A stretch of 64,000 nucleotides of DNA from Nocardia flavorosea NBRC 108225. GTDB taxonomy: Bacteria; Actinomycetota; Actinomycetes; Mycobacteriales; Mycobacteriaceae. A program made the translations under genes and the position numbers. The notes beneath the pieces are model-generated. The model did no database searches. It was given only the letters and a program-made list of their open reading frames with translations, and was not told where the DNA came from. Location: assembly GCF_001613385.1 (NCBI RefSeq), contig NZ_BDCG01000010.1:183803-247802 (forward strand). Direction: 5' to 3'. This document shows positions 19,915-28,614 of the stretch, in pieces; position 1 is the first letter of the stretch; the number at the start of each line of letters is the position of its first letter.

Positions 19915-21396
19915 GTGCTCGATAACCCCCCAGCCGCGAAGTACCCGGTGACGAAGCGAGCGTTTGGTCTCGCCATCCTCGTCCTGAGCGGTTTGCAGCT
20001 GATGGTGGTGCTGGACGGCACGGTCGTGATTCTGGCCCTGCCGCGACTCCAGGAGGAGATGGGCCTGTCCAGTTCGGGCAGTGCCTGGACCATCACCGCC
20101 TACGGCCTGCCGTTCGCGGGTTTGATGCTGCTCGGTGGCCGGATCGGTGATTCGTTCGGCCGCCGGCGCATGTTCATCGCCGGTGTCGGCCTGTTCACGC
20201 TCGCCTCGCTGCTGTGCGGCCTGGCGCAGAACGAACTGTGGCTGATCATCGCGCGCGCAATCCAGGGCACCGGCGCCGCCCTGGCTGCACCCACCGCATT
20301 CGCACTGGTCGCCAGCACTTTCGCACCGGGCAAGGTGCGCAACCAGGCCTTCGCGATCTTCGGGTCCATGGTGGCACTGGGCTCGGTCGGCGGGCTGGTG
20401 ATCGGCGGTGCGCTCACCCAGGCCAGCTGGCGCTGGATCTTCCTCATCAATGTGCCGATCGGCGCGTTGATCGTCATCGGCGCGCTGGTGGCCCTGCGGG
20501 ATACCGGCCATCAGCGGCTGACACTCGATGTGCGGGGCGCGTTCCTCGGCACACTGGCCTGCGCCCTGATCGTTTTCGGCGCCACCGAAGGACCGGAACT
20601 CGGCTGGGACAGCCCCTATGTCTACGGTGCGCTGATCGCCGGGGCGGTCCTGCTGCCGCTGTTCGTCTTCGCGGAACGCTATGTCGACAACCCGCTGCTG
20701 CCGTGGTCGCTGTTCGACAGTCGCGACCGGGTCGCCACGTTCGTGGTGATCCTGCTGGCCAGCGGCGTGCTCGGCGCCACCACCTACTTCGCCGGGTTGT
20801 TCGTGCAGAACGTGGTCGGGTACAGCCCCCTGGTGGCGGGCATCTCGTTCATCCCGTTCACCCTCGGTGTCGGTGCCGGCAGCGCGATCGCCACCAAGCT
20901 GGCACTGCATATCTCGCCGCGGTGGCTACTGGTCGCCGCCGCCGTGGTGCTGGTGGCCGGGCTGGGCTACGGGTCGACACTGGACGGCGGCGTCGGCTAC
21001 TGGACCACTTTGCTGCCGTTGTTCCTGGTGATCGGTTTCGGTATCGGTATCGCGATGGTGCTCATCCCGCTGTGCGTCCTGGTGGGGGTGCCGCCGGACG
21101 AGATCGGGCCGCTCTCGGCGATCGGCCAGATGTTCCTGAATCTCGGCACCCCCATCGCGATCGGTGTCCTGACTCCGCTCGCCGCCTCCCGGACCCTCTC
21201 CGAGGGCGGAACCACCGGCAAACCCGCCCATATGACGCCCGCCGAGATCACCGCCCTCGGCAACGGGTACACGCTGGCGATGTTCGTGGCCGCCTGCGGT
21301 GCGCTGCTCGTCGGACTGATCGCGCTGACCTTGCGCTACACCGCCGCGGAAGTGGCCCGCGCTCAGCACGCCCAGGACGAAGCCCAAGCTTCCTGA
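19915..21396 (+). CDS. efpA: EfpA-like MFS efflux transporter (DHA2 family)
   Basis: 493 residues with about 14 transmembrane segments. Motif A GGRIGDSFGRRRMFIAG and motif C-like GSVGGLVIGGALT follow the DHA2 pattern, and D34 in LMVVLDGTVV lies in helix 1 as expected. Six bases after cysG. GTG at 19915 follows TACAGT in the cysG end by 8 bases, suggesting its own leaderless promoter. Mycobacterial EfpA (Rv2846c), in the same neighbourhood, exports drugs or lipids; the substrate here is unknown. Confidence 0.88.
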   Translation: MLDNPPAAKYPVTKRAFGLAILVLSGLQLMVVLDGTVVILALPRLQEEMGLSSSGSAWTITAYGLPFAGLMLLGGRIGDSFGRRRMFIAGVGLFTLASLLCGLAQNELWLIIARAIQGTGAALAAPTAFALVASTFAPGKVRNQAFAIFGSMVALGSVGGLVIGGALTQASWRWIFLINVPIGALIVIGALVALRDTGHQRLTLDVRGAFLGTLACALIVFGATEGPELGWDSPYVYGALIAGAVLLPLFVFAERYVDNPLLPWSLFDSRDRVATFVVILLASGVLGATTYFAGLFVQNVVGYSPLVAGISFIPFTLGVGAGSAIATKLALHISPRWLLVAAAVVLVAGLGYGSTLDGGVGYWTTLLPLFLVIGFGIGIAMVLIPLCVLVGVPPDEIGPLSAIGQMFLNLGTPIAIGVLTPLAASRTLSEGGTTGKPAHMTPAEITALGNGYTLAMFVAACGALLVGLIALTLRYTAAEVARAQHAQDEAQAS

Positions 21397-21479
21397 TCCG
21401 GCGCATTCCGCTCCCGTCGGACCCATGTCTGTCCTCTCCTGGACGGAGCGGGAGCGGCACAGCACTGCCGCTTTCCGTT

Positions 21480-21890
21480 CTACAGACGTCCGGTGATCTT
21501 GTTCGGCGTGATGCGGACTACCACTCGGGGGCCGTCGTTCACGGCATCGGGGTTGAAATCGGCATAGTCCTTACCGGTGTATTTCCGGGAGATCCGGTTG
21601 CCGACAAGCAATTCGGGATCGGGCGTCAGGGATGCGGTGCCTTTGACCTCGGCGTAGAGGTACGGGTTGTCCGGCGCGGTGATCAGCACCGAGATCCGCG
21701 GGTCGCGGGCGAGGTTCTTGCCCTGCACGCGATCGGTGGTGGTGGAGTAGAGCAGATCATCGCCGTCGCGGATCAGCCAGGTGACGGTGAGATGAGGATG
21801 TCCGTCCCGGCCGACGGTGGCCACGGTGACGAACAACCGGTTCTCGTCGATATGCTTCTTCAAGGTATCCGGCAACGGAAATGCGCTCAT
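21480..21890 (-). CDS. PPOX-class F420-dependent oxidoreductase-like protein
   Basis: 136 residues of the pyridoxamine-oxidase-like split barrel fold. The blocks NRLFVTVATVGRDGHPHLTVTWLIRDGDDLLYSTT and GKNLARDPRISVLITAPDNPY are typical of actinobacterial F420- or flavin-binding members with an FDOR signature; the substrate is unknown. ATG at 21890 (MSAFPLPDTLKKHI) chosen by family length; an in-frame ATG at 21923 is possible. Convergent with efpA, separated by an 80-base gap with a weak GC-rich inverted repeat. Confidence 0.75.
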   Translation of the reverse strand: MSAFPLPDTLKKHIDENRLFVTVATVGRDGHPHLTVTWLIRDGDDLLYSTTTDRVQGKNLARDPRISVLITAPDNPYLYAEVKGTASLTPDPELLVGNRISRKYTGKDYADFNPDAVNDGPRVVVRITPNKITGRL

Positions 21891-21929
21891 AGCCACGAGT
21901 AACCGCTTTCGCCCCACGATCATTCCGGA

Positions 21930-22616
21930 TCAGCCGGGCGGTGCGGCCTCGAGTCGGTTCAGCAGCAGGGCGATCAAGCCGGACTCCTGGGTCTGGCCGC
22001 TGATCATTTCCCGGGCGACCTGTTTCACCACGCCGTCGGCGAGTATCGCGTCGGCGACCCGCGCCATGGCGATACCACCGTCGTGGTGGGCCTGCATGAG
22101 CTGCAGGAACAACACCGAGGCGGCGCGGCCGCGCGCCGCGGACAGGGAGTCGAGTTGCTCCTGGCCGGCCATACCGGGCATGGACGTTGCGTGCCCGCTG
22201 TTCCGGTCGTCCCCGCTGTGGCCGTTATGCGTGCGGTTCCCGTCGTGCCCGCTGTGGCTGTCGTGCGACTCGTCGGGCATCCAGCCCATCGGATCGGGGT
22301 TGGCCGCCGGTGCCCCGGCCATTCGCAACCATCCGAGCAGCATGCCGATTTCGGCTCGCTGGGTATCGTCGATCTGCTGGGCCACCCCCCGGACAGCGGG
22401 ATCGGCTCCGGGGTCGAGCCGCTGCACCATGATCAATGCCTGGTGGTGGTGCGTGGCCATATCCTGCACGAATCCCAGTTCGACGGCCGACAGCATTTCA
22501 GGAGTCGCGGGATCGTCGAGGAACAGTGGCCGTATCGCTGCACCGAGGACCAGCAGTAGCACGGCCGCAATGGAATAGGCGGTGGCCTCACGCAGACGTC
22601 GGGTCGTCTCGGTCAT
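21930..22616 (-). CDS. DUF305 membrane-anchored protein with His/Asp-rich insert
   Basis: 228 residues. An N-terminal transmembrane segment (AYSIAAVLLLVLGAAI) is followed by a DUF305 ferritin-like domain: FVQDMATHHHQALIMVQRL and, after an insert, QLMQAHHDGGIAMA. The insert (~115-150) is full of His, Asp and Ser (DESHDSHSGHDGNRTHNGHS). DUF305 proteins bind copper or other metals in periplasmic stress systems; the insert likely adds metal capacity. SD GGAGGTGG lies just before the ATG at 22616. It points toward, and ends 7 bases before, the PPOX gene at 21923/21890, so the two may share an mRNA. Confidence 0.85.
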   Translation of the reverse strand: MTETTRRLREATAYSIAAVLLLVLGAAIRPLFLDDPATPEMLSAVELGFVQDMATHHHQALIMVQRLDPGADPAVRGVAQQIDDTQRAEIGMLLGWLRMAGAPAANPDPMGWMPDESHDSHSGHDGNRTHNGHSGDDRNSGHATSMPGMAGQEQLDSLSAARGRAASVLFLQLMQAHHDGGIAMARVADAILADGVVKQVAREMISGQTQESGLIALLLNRLEAAPPG

Positions 22617-22866
22617 ACACCACCTCCAGCACGGACCGGCCTGCGTATTTTCCGACCGTGCCGGGGATTATGGTCGGCGCGGCCCGCGGGCGCGGCGATA
22701 CCGGTGATCCTGCCGCTGGGCGATCGTTACGAATCGTCTCCGCGCCGGACTGAAACGCGTTACAGTCTGCGGCACGCGGGCGGCCGGAATCCCCGACGCC
22801 ACCAGCGCTCGAGTGCCGATCCGAGCCTGTCCGCGCACCGTGGCCGATGGCGTCAGGAGGACGATG

Positions 22867-23997
22867 ATGCCCGATGAGATAGACCCCACCGAGCATCTGC
22901 AGCTCACCACCAGTGAACGCGATCTGGACAGCCTCGCCGCCCAGCTCACCGGCTGGTTACAGGCACGGGTAGCCGCCGACGAACCGCCGGTGATCGAATC
23001 GCTGCACCGGCCACTTTCCGGTGGGCTGTCCAGCGCGTCGGTGTTGTTCGACGCCCGGTGGACATCCGCGGGTGAGCCGCGGGAAGGATCCTACGTCGCG
23101 CGGATGGTGCCGGAAGCAGGCGCGTTCCCGGTGTTCCGGGATTACGACCTGCCGCTCCAGTACCGGATCATCGGCGAGATCGCCGCCCACACCGATGTAC
23201 CGGTACCTCCGCTGCGCTGGCTGGAAACCGACGATACCGTCTGCGGCGCACCGTTCTTCGTCATGGACCGCGTCGACGGCCGTATCCCCGGCGACAACCC
23301 GCCGTACGTGTTCGCGGGCTGGTTGCACGATGCCACACCCGCCGAGCGCGCCGAACTGACCCGCAATACCCTCGAGGTCCTCGCCCGGATCCACGCGATC
23401 ACCGAACCGGCCCGGCGTTTCCCGGAACTGGACGGGCCCGGACCGGCGCTGCGCCGCCACCTCGCCGCACAGCGGGACTGGTACCGATGGGCGCTGGTGG
23501 ACGACGGTTTCGCGATCCCATTGATCGAGCGGGCCTTCGACTGGCTGGAAGACAATTTCCCGGACGATCCGGGACCGGATGTCCTGAGCTGGGGCGATGC
23601 CCGTCCCGGTAACATCATCTACGACGGTTGCACACCGATCGCGGTGCTGGACTGGGAAATGGCGGCACTGGGCCCGCGGGAAATGGATCTGGCCTGGATG
23701 ATCTTCCTGCACAGGTTTTTCCAGGATATCGCCACCGGCTTCGATATGCCCGGGTTGCCCGATTTCCTGCGCCGCGGCGAAGTGGTCGCGCAGTACGAGA
23801 AGCTGACCGGCCACACCGTACGTGACCTGGATTTCCATCTCACCTATGCCGCGCTGCGGCACGCAATCGTGATGGCCCGCATCAAACGCCGGATGATCCA
23901 TATGGGCGAGGACACCGCCCCTGCCGACCGCGACGACTACATCATGCATCGGGCCACCCTGGAGGCCATGCTCGACGGCACCTACGGATGGGATTGA
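22867..23997 (+). CDS. APH/ACAD10-type phosphotransferase family protein
   Basis: 376 residues with a protein-kinase-like fold of the aminoglycoside phosphotransferase family. The catalytic loop is SWGDARPGNIIYD (canonical HGDxxxxN, here with Trp-Gly in place of His-Gly) and the metal loop AVLDWEMAALGPREMDLAW. Members of this branch phosphorylate hydroxy-acyl-CoAs or other small alcohols and are common near lipid genes. SD CAGGAGG suits ATG 22867 (MPDEIDP) better than ATG 22864. The next gene follows after one base, so they form a pair. Confidence 0.85.
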   Translation: MPDEIDPTEHLQLTTSERDLDSLAAQLTGWLQARVAADEPPVIESLHRPLSGGLSSASVLFDARWTSAGEPREGSYVARMVPEAGAFPVFRDYDLPLQYRIIGEIAAHTDVPVPPLRWLETDDTVCGAPFFVMDRVDGRIPGDNPPYVFAGWLHDATPAERAELTRNTLEVLARIHAITEPARRFPELDGPGPALRRHLAAQRDWYRWALVDDGFAIPLIERAFDWLEDNFPDDPGPDVLSWGDARPGNIIYDGCTPIAVLDWEMAALGPREMDLAWMIFLHRFFQDIATGFDMPGLPDFLRRGEVVAQYEKLTGHTVRDLDFHLTYAALRHAIVMARIKRRMIHMGEDTAPADRDDYIMHRATLEAMLDGTYGWD

Positions 23998-23998
23998 T

Positions 23999-25129
23999 AT
24001 GAGCGAGAACATCGCCCGCACACCCGCTTCGGCCCCGGGCCCGCTGGACGAATACCCGATCCACCAGACCCCGCTGCCGATCGCCCGCGCCGCCACCAGC
24101 GACCGCAACTTCTACGATCGCAGCTATTTCAACGCACACAACCGGGACGGTGCGACCATGCTGGTCACCGGCTTCGGCGTCTACCCCAATCTGGGCGTCG
24201 TCGACGCCTATGCGGCGGTGCGCCGCGGTGACGAAATCACCTCCGTGCGCTTCTCCGACGCCCGTAGCGACCGCAGCCTGGACCTGACGGTCGGCGGGTA
24301 CCGGATCGAAGTGGTCGAACCGCTGCACACGATCCGGGTGCTCTGCGACCACGACGAACTCGGCCTGGACCTCACCTGGACGGGCTCGTTCCCCGCCGTC
24401 CAGGAGCAGCCCCATGTGATGCTCGCCGGGAACCGCCCGACATTGGACGCCTCCCGATTCGCACAGGTCGGCTCCTGGACCGGCACCATCTCGCTGCGCG
24501 GCGAAGATATCGCGGTCGACCCGGACCTGTGGATGGGCACCCGCGACCGGTCGTGGGGTATCCGACCGGTCGGCGAGGCCGAACCCCCGGGCCGCGCCGC
24601 CACCGAAGGCACCGGCGGATTCTGGTGGCTCTACGTCCCGCTGCGGTTCGACGATTTCGCGGTGGTCGTGATCCTGCAGGAGAACCCGGACGGCTACCGC
24701 ACCCTCAACGACGCGATCCGGGTGTTCCCGGACGGTTCGGTCGAACAGCTGGGCTGGCCACACATCACCATCGACTACCGATCCGGCACTCGCCACCCGG
24801 AGGCCGCGACCCTGGAACTGCGGACCCCCGACGGAAAACCGCTGACCATCGATATCCGCACCGTCACCGGGATCCCCCTGCACATCGGGTGCGGTTACGG
24901 CGGCGATCCGGACTGGCTGCACGGTCAGTGGAAGGGTCGCGACTGGTCATGGGCCAACCGCTACGACCTCACCGACCCGGCGATCGCCGGCCGGATCCCG
25001 TGGGGCGTCACCGACCACGTCGCCCACGCCCGCTGCGGCGACGCCGAAGGCTGGGGCCTGTTCGAACACGCCAGCGTCGGCCGCCACGACCCGACCGGTT
25101 TCGCGGACCTGCTATCGGTTGCCCCCTGA
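23999..25129 (+). CDS. CrtC/DUF7064-like lipocalin-type protein
   Basis: 376 residues, ATG one base after the kinase-like gene's stop. It resembles the lipocalin-like hydroxyneurosporene-synthase (CrtC) and DUF7064/7065 family: two beta-rich halves with the signature RDRSWGIRPVGE at the junction and a Trp-rich loop (GGFWWLYVPLRF). No signal peptide. The pairing with a phosphotransferase recurs in actinobacterial lipid and steroid catabolic clusters, so a role in handling a hydroxylated lipid is plausible but unproven. No catalytic residues can be assigned from sequence. Confidence 0.72.
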   Translation: MSENIARTPASAPGPLDEYPIHQTPLPIARAATSDRNFYDRSYFNAHNRDGATMLVTGFGVYPNLGVVDAYAAVRRGDEITSVRFSDARSDRSLDLTVGGYRIEVVEPLHTIRVLCDHDELGLDLTWTGSFPAVQEQPHVMLAGNRPTLDASRFAQVGSWTGTISLRGEDIAVDPDLWMGTRDRSWGIRPVGEAEPPGRAATEGTGGFWWLYVPLRFDDFAVVVILQENPDGYRTLNDAIRVFPDGSVEQLGWPHITIDYRSGTRHPEAATLELRTPDGKPLTIDIRTVTGIPLHIGCGYGGDPDWLHGQWKGRDWSWANRYDLTDPAIAGRIPWGVTDHVAHARCGDAEGWGLFEHASVGRHDPTGFADLLSVAP

Positions 25130-25212
25130 GGCCGGCAGGCCGGCTCGACGCACCGGCAGAAGCCCTGCATCACTGATTCACACGTAGCGACTCAGCGATG
25201 TCACTCGGCGCC

Positions 25213-25449
25213 ATGCGCACTACTATCCGCCTCGACAGCGATGTACTCGCCGCCGCGGAGCGCCTCCGCCGCGAACGCGGCATCGGTGAGGCGGTCAACG
25301 AACTGGTGCGAGCCGGAATCCATCACCGGCCGACTGTGTCCCCGCACGCGTTCCGGCAGCGGACCCGAGCGCTGGGAGCCCGGGTGGACCTGCCCCGGAA
25401 CTCGGAAGTCCTCGATCTGCTCGACGAGCCCTACCCCGGGCAACCGTGA
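25213..25449 (+). CDS. vapB: VapB-type antitoxin
   Basis: 78 residues. MRTTIRLDSDVLAAAERLRRE is a typical ribbon-helix-helix/VapB opening; the C-terminal part (LPRNSEVLDLLDEPYPGQP) matches the toxin-binding tail of this family. Start taken at 25213; an ATG at 25198 is in frame. Its stop overlaps the GTG of the toxin remnant (GTGA). Would neutralise VapC and repress the operon; with the toxin broken here its role is uncertain. Confidence 0.82.
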   Translation: MRTTIRLDSDVLAAAERLRRERGIGEAVNELVRAGIHHRPTVSPHAFRQRTRALGARVDLPRNSEVLDLLDEPYPGQP

Positions 25450-25872
25450 TCATCGACGTCGACGTACTGCTGTATGCGGTCGACGAGAGCAGTTCCACCA
25501 CCAGGTGGCGCCTACCTGGTTCGAGGACGCGATGAGCGGTGATGTTCGAGTCGGATTCCGGTGGCACAGCCTCGTTGCCTTCGTCCGTAGCGCCTCACAC
25601 CCGAAATATTCACCGCGCCGATGACCGGCCGGGAAGCATGGGGCTACGTGGACGAATGGCCGGATCACGATATGGCCTGGATCCCGCTGCCGACCGACCG
25701 GCATCGCCGGGTCCTCGGTCGGCTCGTCGACGATCACTACGCGACAGAGAACCTGGTGCCCGATGCACACCTGGCGGCCCTGGCGATCGAACACGGTCTG
25801 GCTGTGTGTTCGTTCGGCACCGACTTCGCGCGGTTCCCCGGGGCGGAATGGATCAACCCGTTGCACCAGTGA
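25446..25872 (+). pseudogene. vapC: VapC (PIN-domain) toxin, frameshifted
   Basis: Translating in three frames gives one PIN-domain toxin: VIIDVDVLLYAVDESSS (frame of 25446), then HHQVAPTWFEDAMSGD through FVRSASHP, then EIFTAPMTGREAWGYVDEW to the end. Each change of frame is a loss of one base, near 25497 (TTCCACC) and near 25595 (CCCGAAAT). The usual SFDTDF active-site motif is SFGTDF, so one conserved Asp is also lost. The toxin is therefore inactive unless both frameshifts are sequencing errors. The 3' end overlaps the end of the convergent cobE by 20 bases. Confidence 0.8.
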
Positions 25873-26263
25873 TGTCCTCCGCACGGTGCGCGGCGGCCGC
25901 GATCACCACACCCGATACCACTCGCCGCGGCACGAGCAGTGATCCGGCACCGGCCAGCAGTGCGGCCGCTTCGGCGACACCGGGGATACCGAATGCCGCC
26001 ACCACCCTGTCGGACGAGTTCGGCACCGGGACATCCGCGAGCTGAGCGGCGGTGAAACCGTGTAACGGCACCCCCAGTATCTCGGCGGCCCAGCGCACTC
26101 CCGGTTCACCGGCGCGCCGGTCGATGGTGGCGAGACAGGCAATCCGCGCGCCGGGTATTGCGGTCCTCAACGCCGCCAGGATGTGATCGGCGGACCTGCC
26201 GGGACGCGCTCCCAGGCCGACAGCCAGGCTACGTGCCGGCGTGGGGGTGCCCGGGACGGTCAC
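25853..26263 (-). CDS. cobE: CobE / CbiG C-terminal domain protein (cobalamin synthesis)
   Basis: 136 residues from the GTG at 26263, which overlaps the cobB stop (GTGA). [47 protein letters not shown] and DVPVPNSSDRVVAAFGIPGVAEAAALL are the conserved blocks of CobE, the protein matching the C-terminal part of CbiG. CobE helps the precorrin ring-contraction steps of the aerobic pathway; its exact role is not settled. Downstream end of the leftward chelatase-cobO-cobB-cobE series. Confidence 0.85.
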   Translation of the reverse strand: MTVPGTPTPARSLAVGLGARPGRSADHILAALRTAIPGARIACLATIDRRAGEPGVRWAAEILGVPLHGFTAAQLADVPVPNSSDRVVAAFGIPGVAEAAALLAGAGSLLVPRRVVSGVVIAAAAHRAEDITGATG

Positions 26264-27906
26264 CGGGTGGCCGCGGCGGCACGCGCATCCCGGTGAGCGC
26301 GTGCCGCGGAAACGAACCGGTGTACCGCGCCCGGGTTCCCCGCTGGATGAGTGTGCAGATATGAGGCGTGCACCTGGTGCACAAGGGCCCCTTCCCTGAC
26401 CTGTTCTCGGCCCGCGCGCCAAGCCCAAGCAGACGTCGGGGTGCTGGTGGCGACGAGACGGGTCCGATGGAATTCGTGGCCGAGCACCCGCTCGCCCGCC
26501 CGCCACAGCGGGGAATCGGCCAGCGCGACCGCCTCTCGGTAGCCCAGGGTCAAGCGCGGACCGAACTCGGCGACCGCGTCGAGAACCCCCGCCATCGGGT
26601 GACCGTCCAACGATGCGGCGAGGTAGAGCAGACCGGCGCATTCGGCATGGATCGGCAACCCATGCCGGGCCTGTTCGGCCACCGCGGTCCGGAGCACGGT
26701 GTTGGCGGCGAGCGCTTCGGCATGTTCCTCTGGGAAACCACCCGGGAGCACCAGAGCGGCGGCGCCGGCGGGGAGCGGATCGTACAGCGGATCGAATACC
26801 GCGACCTCCGCTCCGGCGGCGGTGAGCAGCTCCCGATGCTCGGCGTAGCCGAATGTGAACGCCGGACCACCCGCCATCGCGATCACCGGAATCCGCTCTC
26901 CCGCAGGGAGTTTCGATCCGGGCACCGTGACGCTCACATCGGGCGCTGCTGTTACCGCGCCCGTCACTACCGAATCGGAGCCGGCTCCCCGCGCCCGGGC
27001 CGATCCGGTCGCACCGGATATCGCAGCTCTTCCGCCGACCACACCGGCCGCGGCGCCCGACCCGGGCTCGGGTGAGGCGGCCACCCCGGCCGCATCTGCT
27101 GCCGCGATGAACCGCGACGACTCATCAGGGGCACCTGTCTCCGCAGGGTTCGCTCCTGTGCCCGCCTGCACCGGATCCCATATCGTGCCCGGGCCCGGGG
27201 AAACCGCGAGGGCGGCGACAGCGGACAAGTCGATATGGCGGGCGACCAGGTCCGTCATCGCATCCACCGCGCGCAGGGCCGCGCTGCCGTGTTCGACCGC
27301 GGGGATCAGGCCCAGATGCCGAGACGGCACCTCGAGTTCGGCCAGCCTGGGCAGGGCACCGAGTACCGGCAACCCGACCCGATCGCAGGCGGCCTGCAGA
27401 ACTTGCTCGTGCCGCTCACTGCCGACTCGATTCAGGATCACCCCGCCCAGCCGGACCCCGGAGTCGAAAGTCGCGAACCCGTGCAGCAGCGCGGCCAGGC
27501 TCTGGCTGTGCCCGCGGGCATCCACGACGAGGATCACCGGCAGGCCGAGCAGGCTCGCGACCTGCGCGGTGGAGCCCTCCGCGACCGGATCCGCGGACCG
27601 GTCGTCGATCCGGCCGTCGAACAGTCCCATCACCCCCTCGACGACCGCGAGATCGCAGTCGCGGGAACCATGGCGGTACAGCGGCGCGATCCGGTCGCGC
27701 CCGACCAGCACGGGGTCGAGGTTGCGGCCGGGCCGGCCGGCGGCCAGCCCGTGGTAGCCGGGATCGATATAGTCCGGCCCGACCTTGAACGGCGCGACCC
27801 GATGCCCGGCCCGGCGCAACGCGCCGATGAGGCCGGTCGCAACGGTGGTCTTACCGCTGCCGGAAGCCGGTGCGGCGAGGACGATTCCGGCGGCACCGGT
27901 GGTCAT
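26260..27906 (-). CDS. cobB: Hydrogenobyrinic acid a,c-diamide synthase
   Basis: Amidates hydrogenobyrinic (or cobyrinic) acid a- and c-carboxylates with glutamine and ATP. 548 residues from ATG 27906 (MTTGAAGIVLAAPASGSGKTT). The CbiA domain has the GSGKTT P-loop and GPDYIDP; the glutamine amidotransferase domain has the Cys in HAECAGLLYL and a C-terminal His in VLGHEFHRTRL. Between them lies ~100 residues of Ala/Gly/Ser/Pro low-complexity sequence (~residue 250-350) not seen in typical members of ~450 residues. The start is uncertain: TTG 27951 is also in frame. Follows cobO by 46 bases. Confidence 0.92.
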   Translation of the reverse strand: MTTGAAGIVLAAPASGSGKTTVATGLIGALRRAGHRVAPFKVGPDYIDPGYHGLAAGRPGRNLDPVLVGRDRIAPLYRHGSRDCDLAVVEGVMGLFDGRIDDRSADPVAEGSTAQVASLLGLPVILVVDARGHSQSLAALLHGFATFDSGVRLGGVILNRVGSERHEQVLQAACDRVGLPVLGALPRLAELEVPSRHLGLIPAVEHGSAALRAVDAMTDLVARHIDLSAVAALAVSPGPGTIWDPVQAGTGANPAETGAPDESSRFIAAADAAGVAASPEPGSGAAAGVVGGRAAISGATGSARARGAGSDSVVTGAVTAAPDVSVTVPGSKLPAGERIPVIAMAGGPAFTFGYAEHRELLTAAGAEVAVFDPLYDPLPAGAAALVLPGGFPEEHAEALAANTVLRTAVAEQARHGLPIHAECAGLLYLAASLDGHPMAGVLDAVAEFGPRLTLGYREAVALADSPLWRAGERVLGHEFHRTRLVATSTPTSAWAWRAGREQVREGALVHQVHASYLHTHPAGNPGAVHRFVSAARAHRDARAAAATR

Positions 27907-27952
27907 CGTGATGAACCCGCGCGCAACGGCGCCATCCGGCCGCGGGGGCAAC

Positions 27953-28567
27953 TCACCATTCGATGCCTCGCTGTCCCTTACGCCCCGCGTCCATCGGATG
28001 GCGCACCTTCGTCATCTCGGTGACCAGGTCCGCGGCCTCGATCAACGCCGCGGGGGCGTCCCGCCCGGTCACCACCACATGCTGGTGGCCGGACCGCTGC
28101 CGCAGGGTGTCCACGACCTCGTCCACGTCGACCCAGCCCCATTTCAACGGGTAGGTGAATTCGTCCAGCACATAGAAGCGGTGTTCCTCGGCCTGCAACC
28201 GGCGCGCGATCTCACGCCACCCGGCCAGCGCGGCGGCGGCGTGATCGGTTTCGGTCCCGGCCTTACGACTCCACGACCAGCCCTCGCCCATCTTGTGCCA
28301 CTGCACCGGCGCGCCGGCACCGGTCTCCTCGTGCAACCGGCCCAGCTCACGGAAGACCGCCTCTTCCCCGACCTTCCATTTGGCGCTTTTCACGAACTGG
28401 AAGACCGCGATATCGAAGCCCTGGTTCCAGGCCCGCAACGCCATCCCGAACGCCGCGGTGGATTTCCCCTTGCCCGGACCGGTGTGGACGGCGAGCACCG
28501 GCTGATTACGCCGCTGGCGTGTGGTCAGCCCGTCGTCGGGCACATTCTCCGGCACACCTTTGGGCAT
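27953..28567 (-). CDS. cobO: Cob(I)yrinic acid a,c-diamide adenosyltransferase
   Basis: Adenosylates the corrin ring (CobA/BtuR family). 204 residues. P-loop GPGKGKST (30-37) follows AVHT; the family blocks RAWNQGFDIAVFQFVKS, EFTYPLKWGWVD and HVVVTGRDAP are all present. SD GAGGAGAT lies right before the ATG at 28567. Between the chelatase and cobB; the same order as M. tuberculosis Rv2849c-Rv2848c. Confidence 0.96.
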   Translation of the reverse strand: MPKGVPENVPDDGLTTRQRRNQPVLAVHTGPGKGKSTAAFGMALRAWNQGFDIAVFQFVKSAKWKVGEEAVFRELGRLHEETGAGAPVQWHKMGEGWSWSRKAGTETDHAAAALAGWREIARRLQAEEHRFYVLDEFTYPLKWGWVDVDEVVDTLRQRSGHQHVVVTGRDAPAALIEAADLVTEMTKVRHPMDAGRKGQRGIEW

Positions 28568-28614
28568 GTGATCTCCTCGGTCTCATCGGGTTTCGCAGTG
28601 GGTGGGCGTAGCGG

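Noticed and set aside
21397..21479. A bidirectional terminator between efpA and the PPOX gene
   Set aside because: CCGCTCCC (21408) and GGGAGCGG (21450) pair but leave a 34-base loop, so a stable hairpin is doubtful.
25446..25872. Two separate small genes in place of vapC
   Set aside because: The combined translation follows one PIN-domain protein through three frames, so a broken single gene is the simpler reading.
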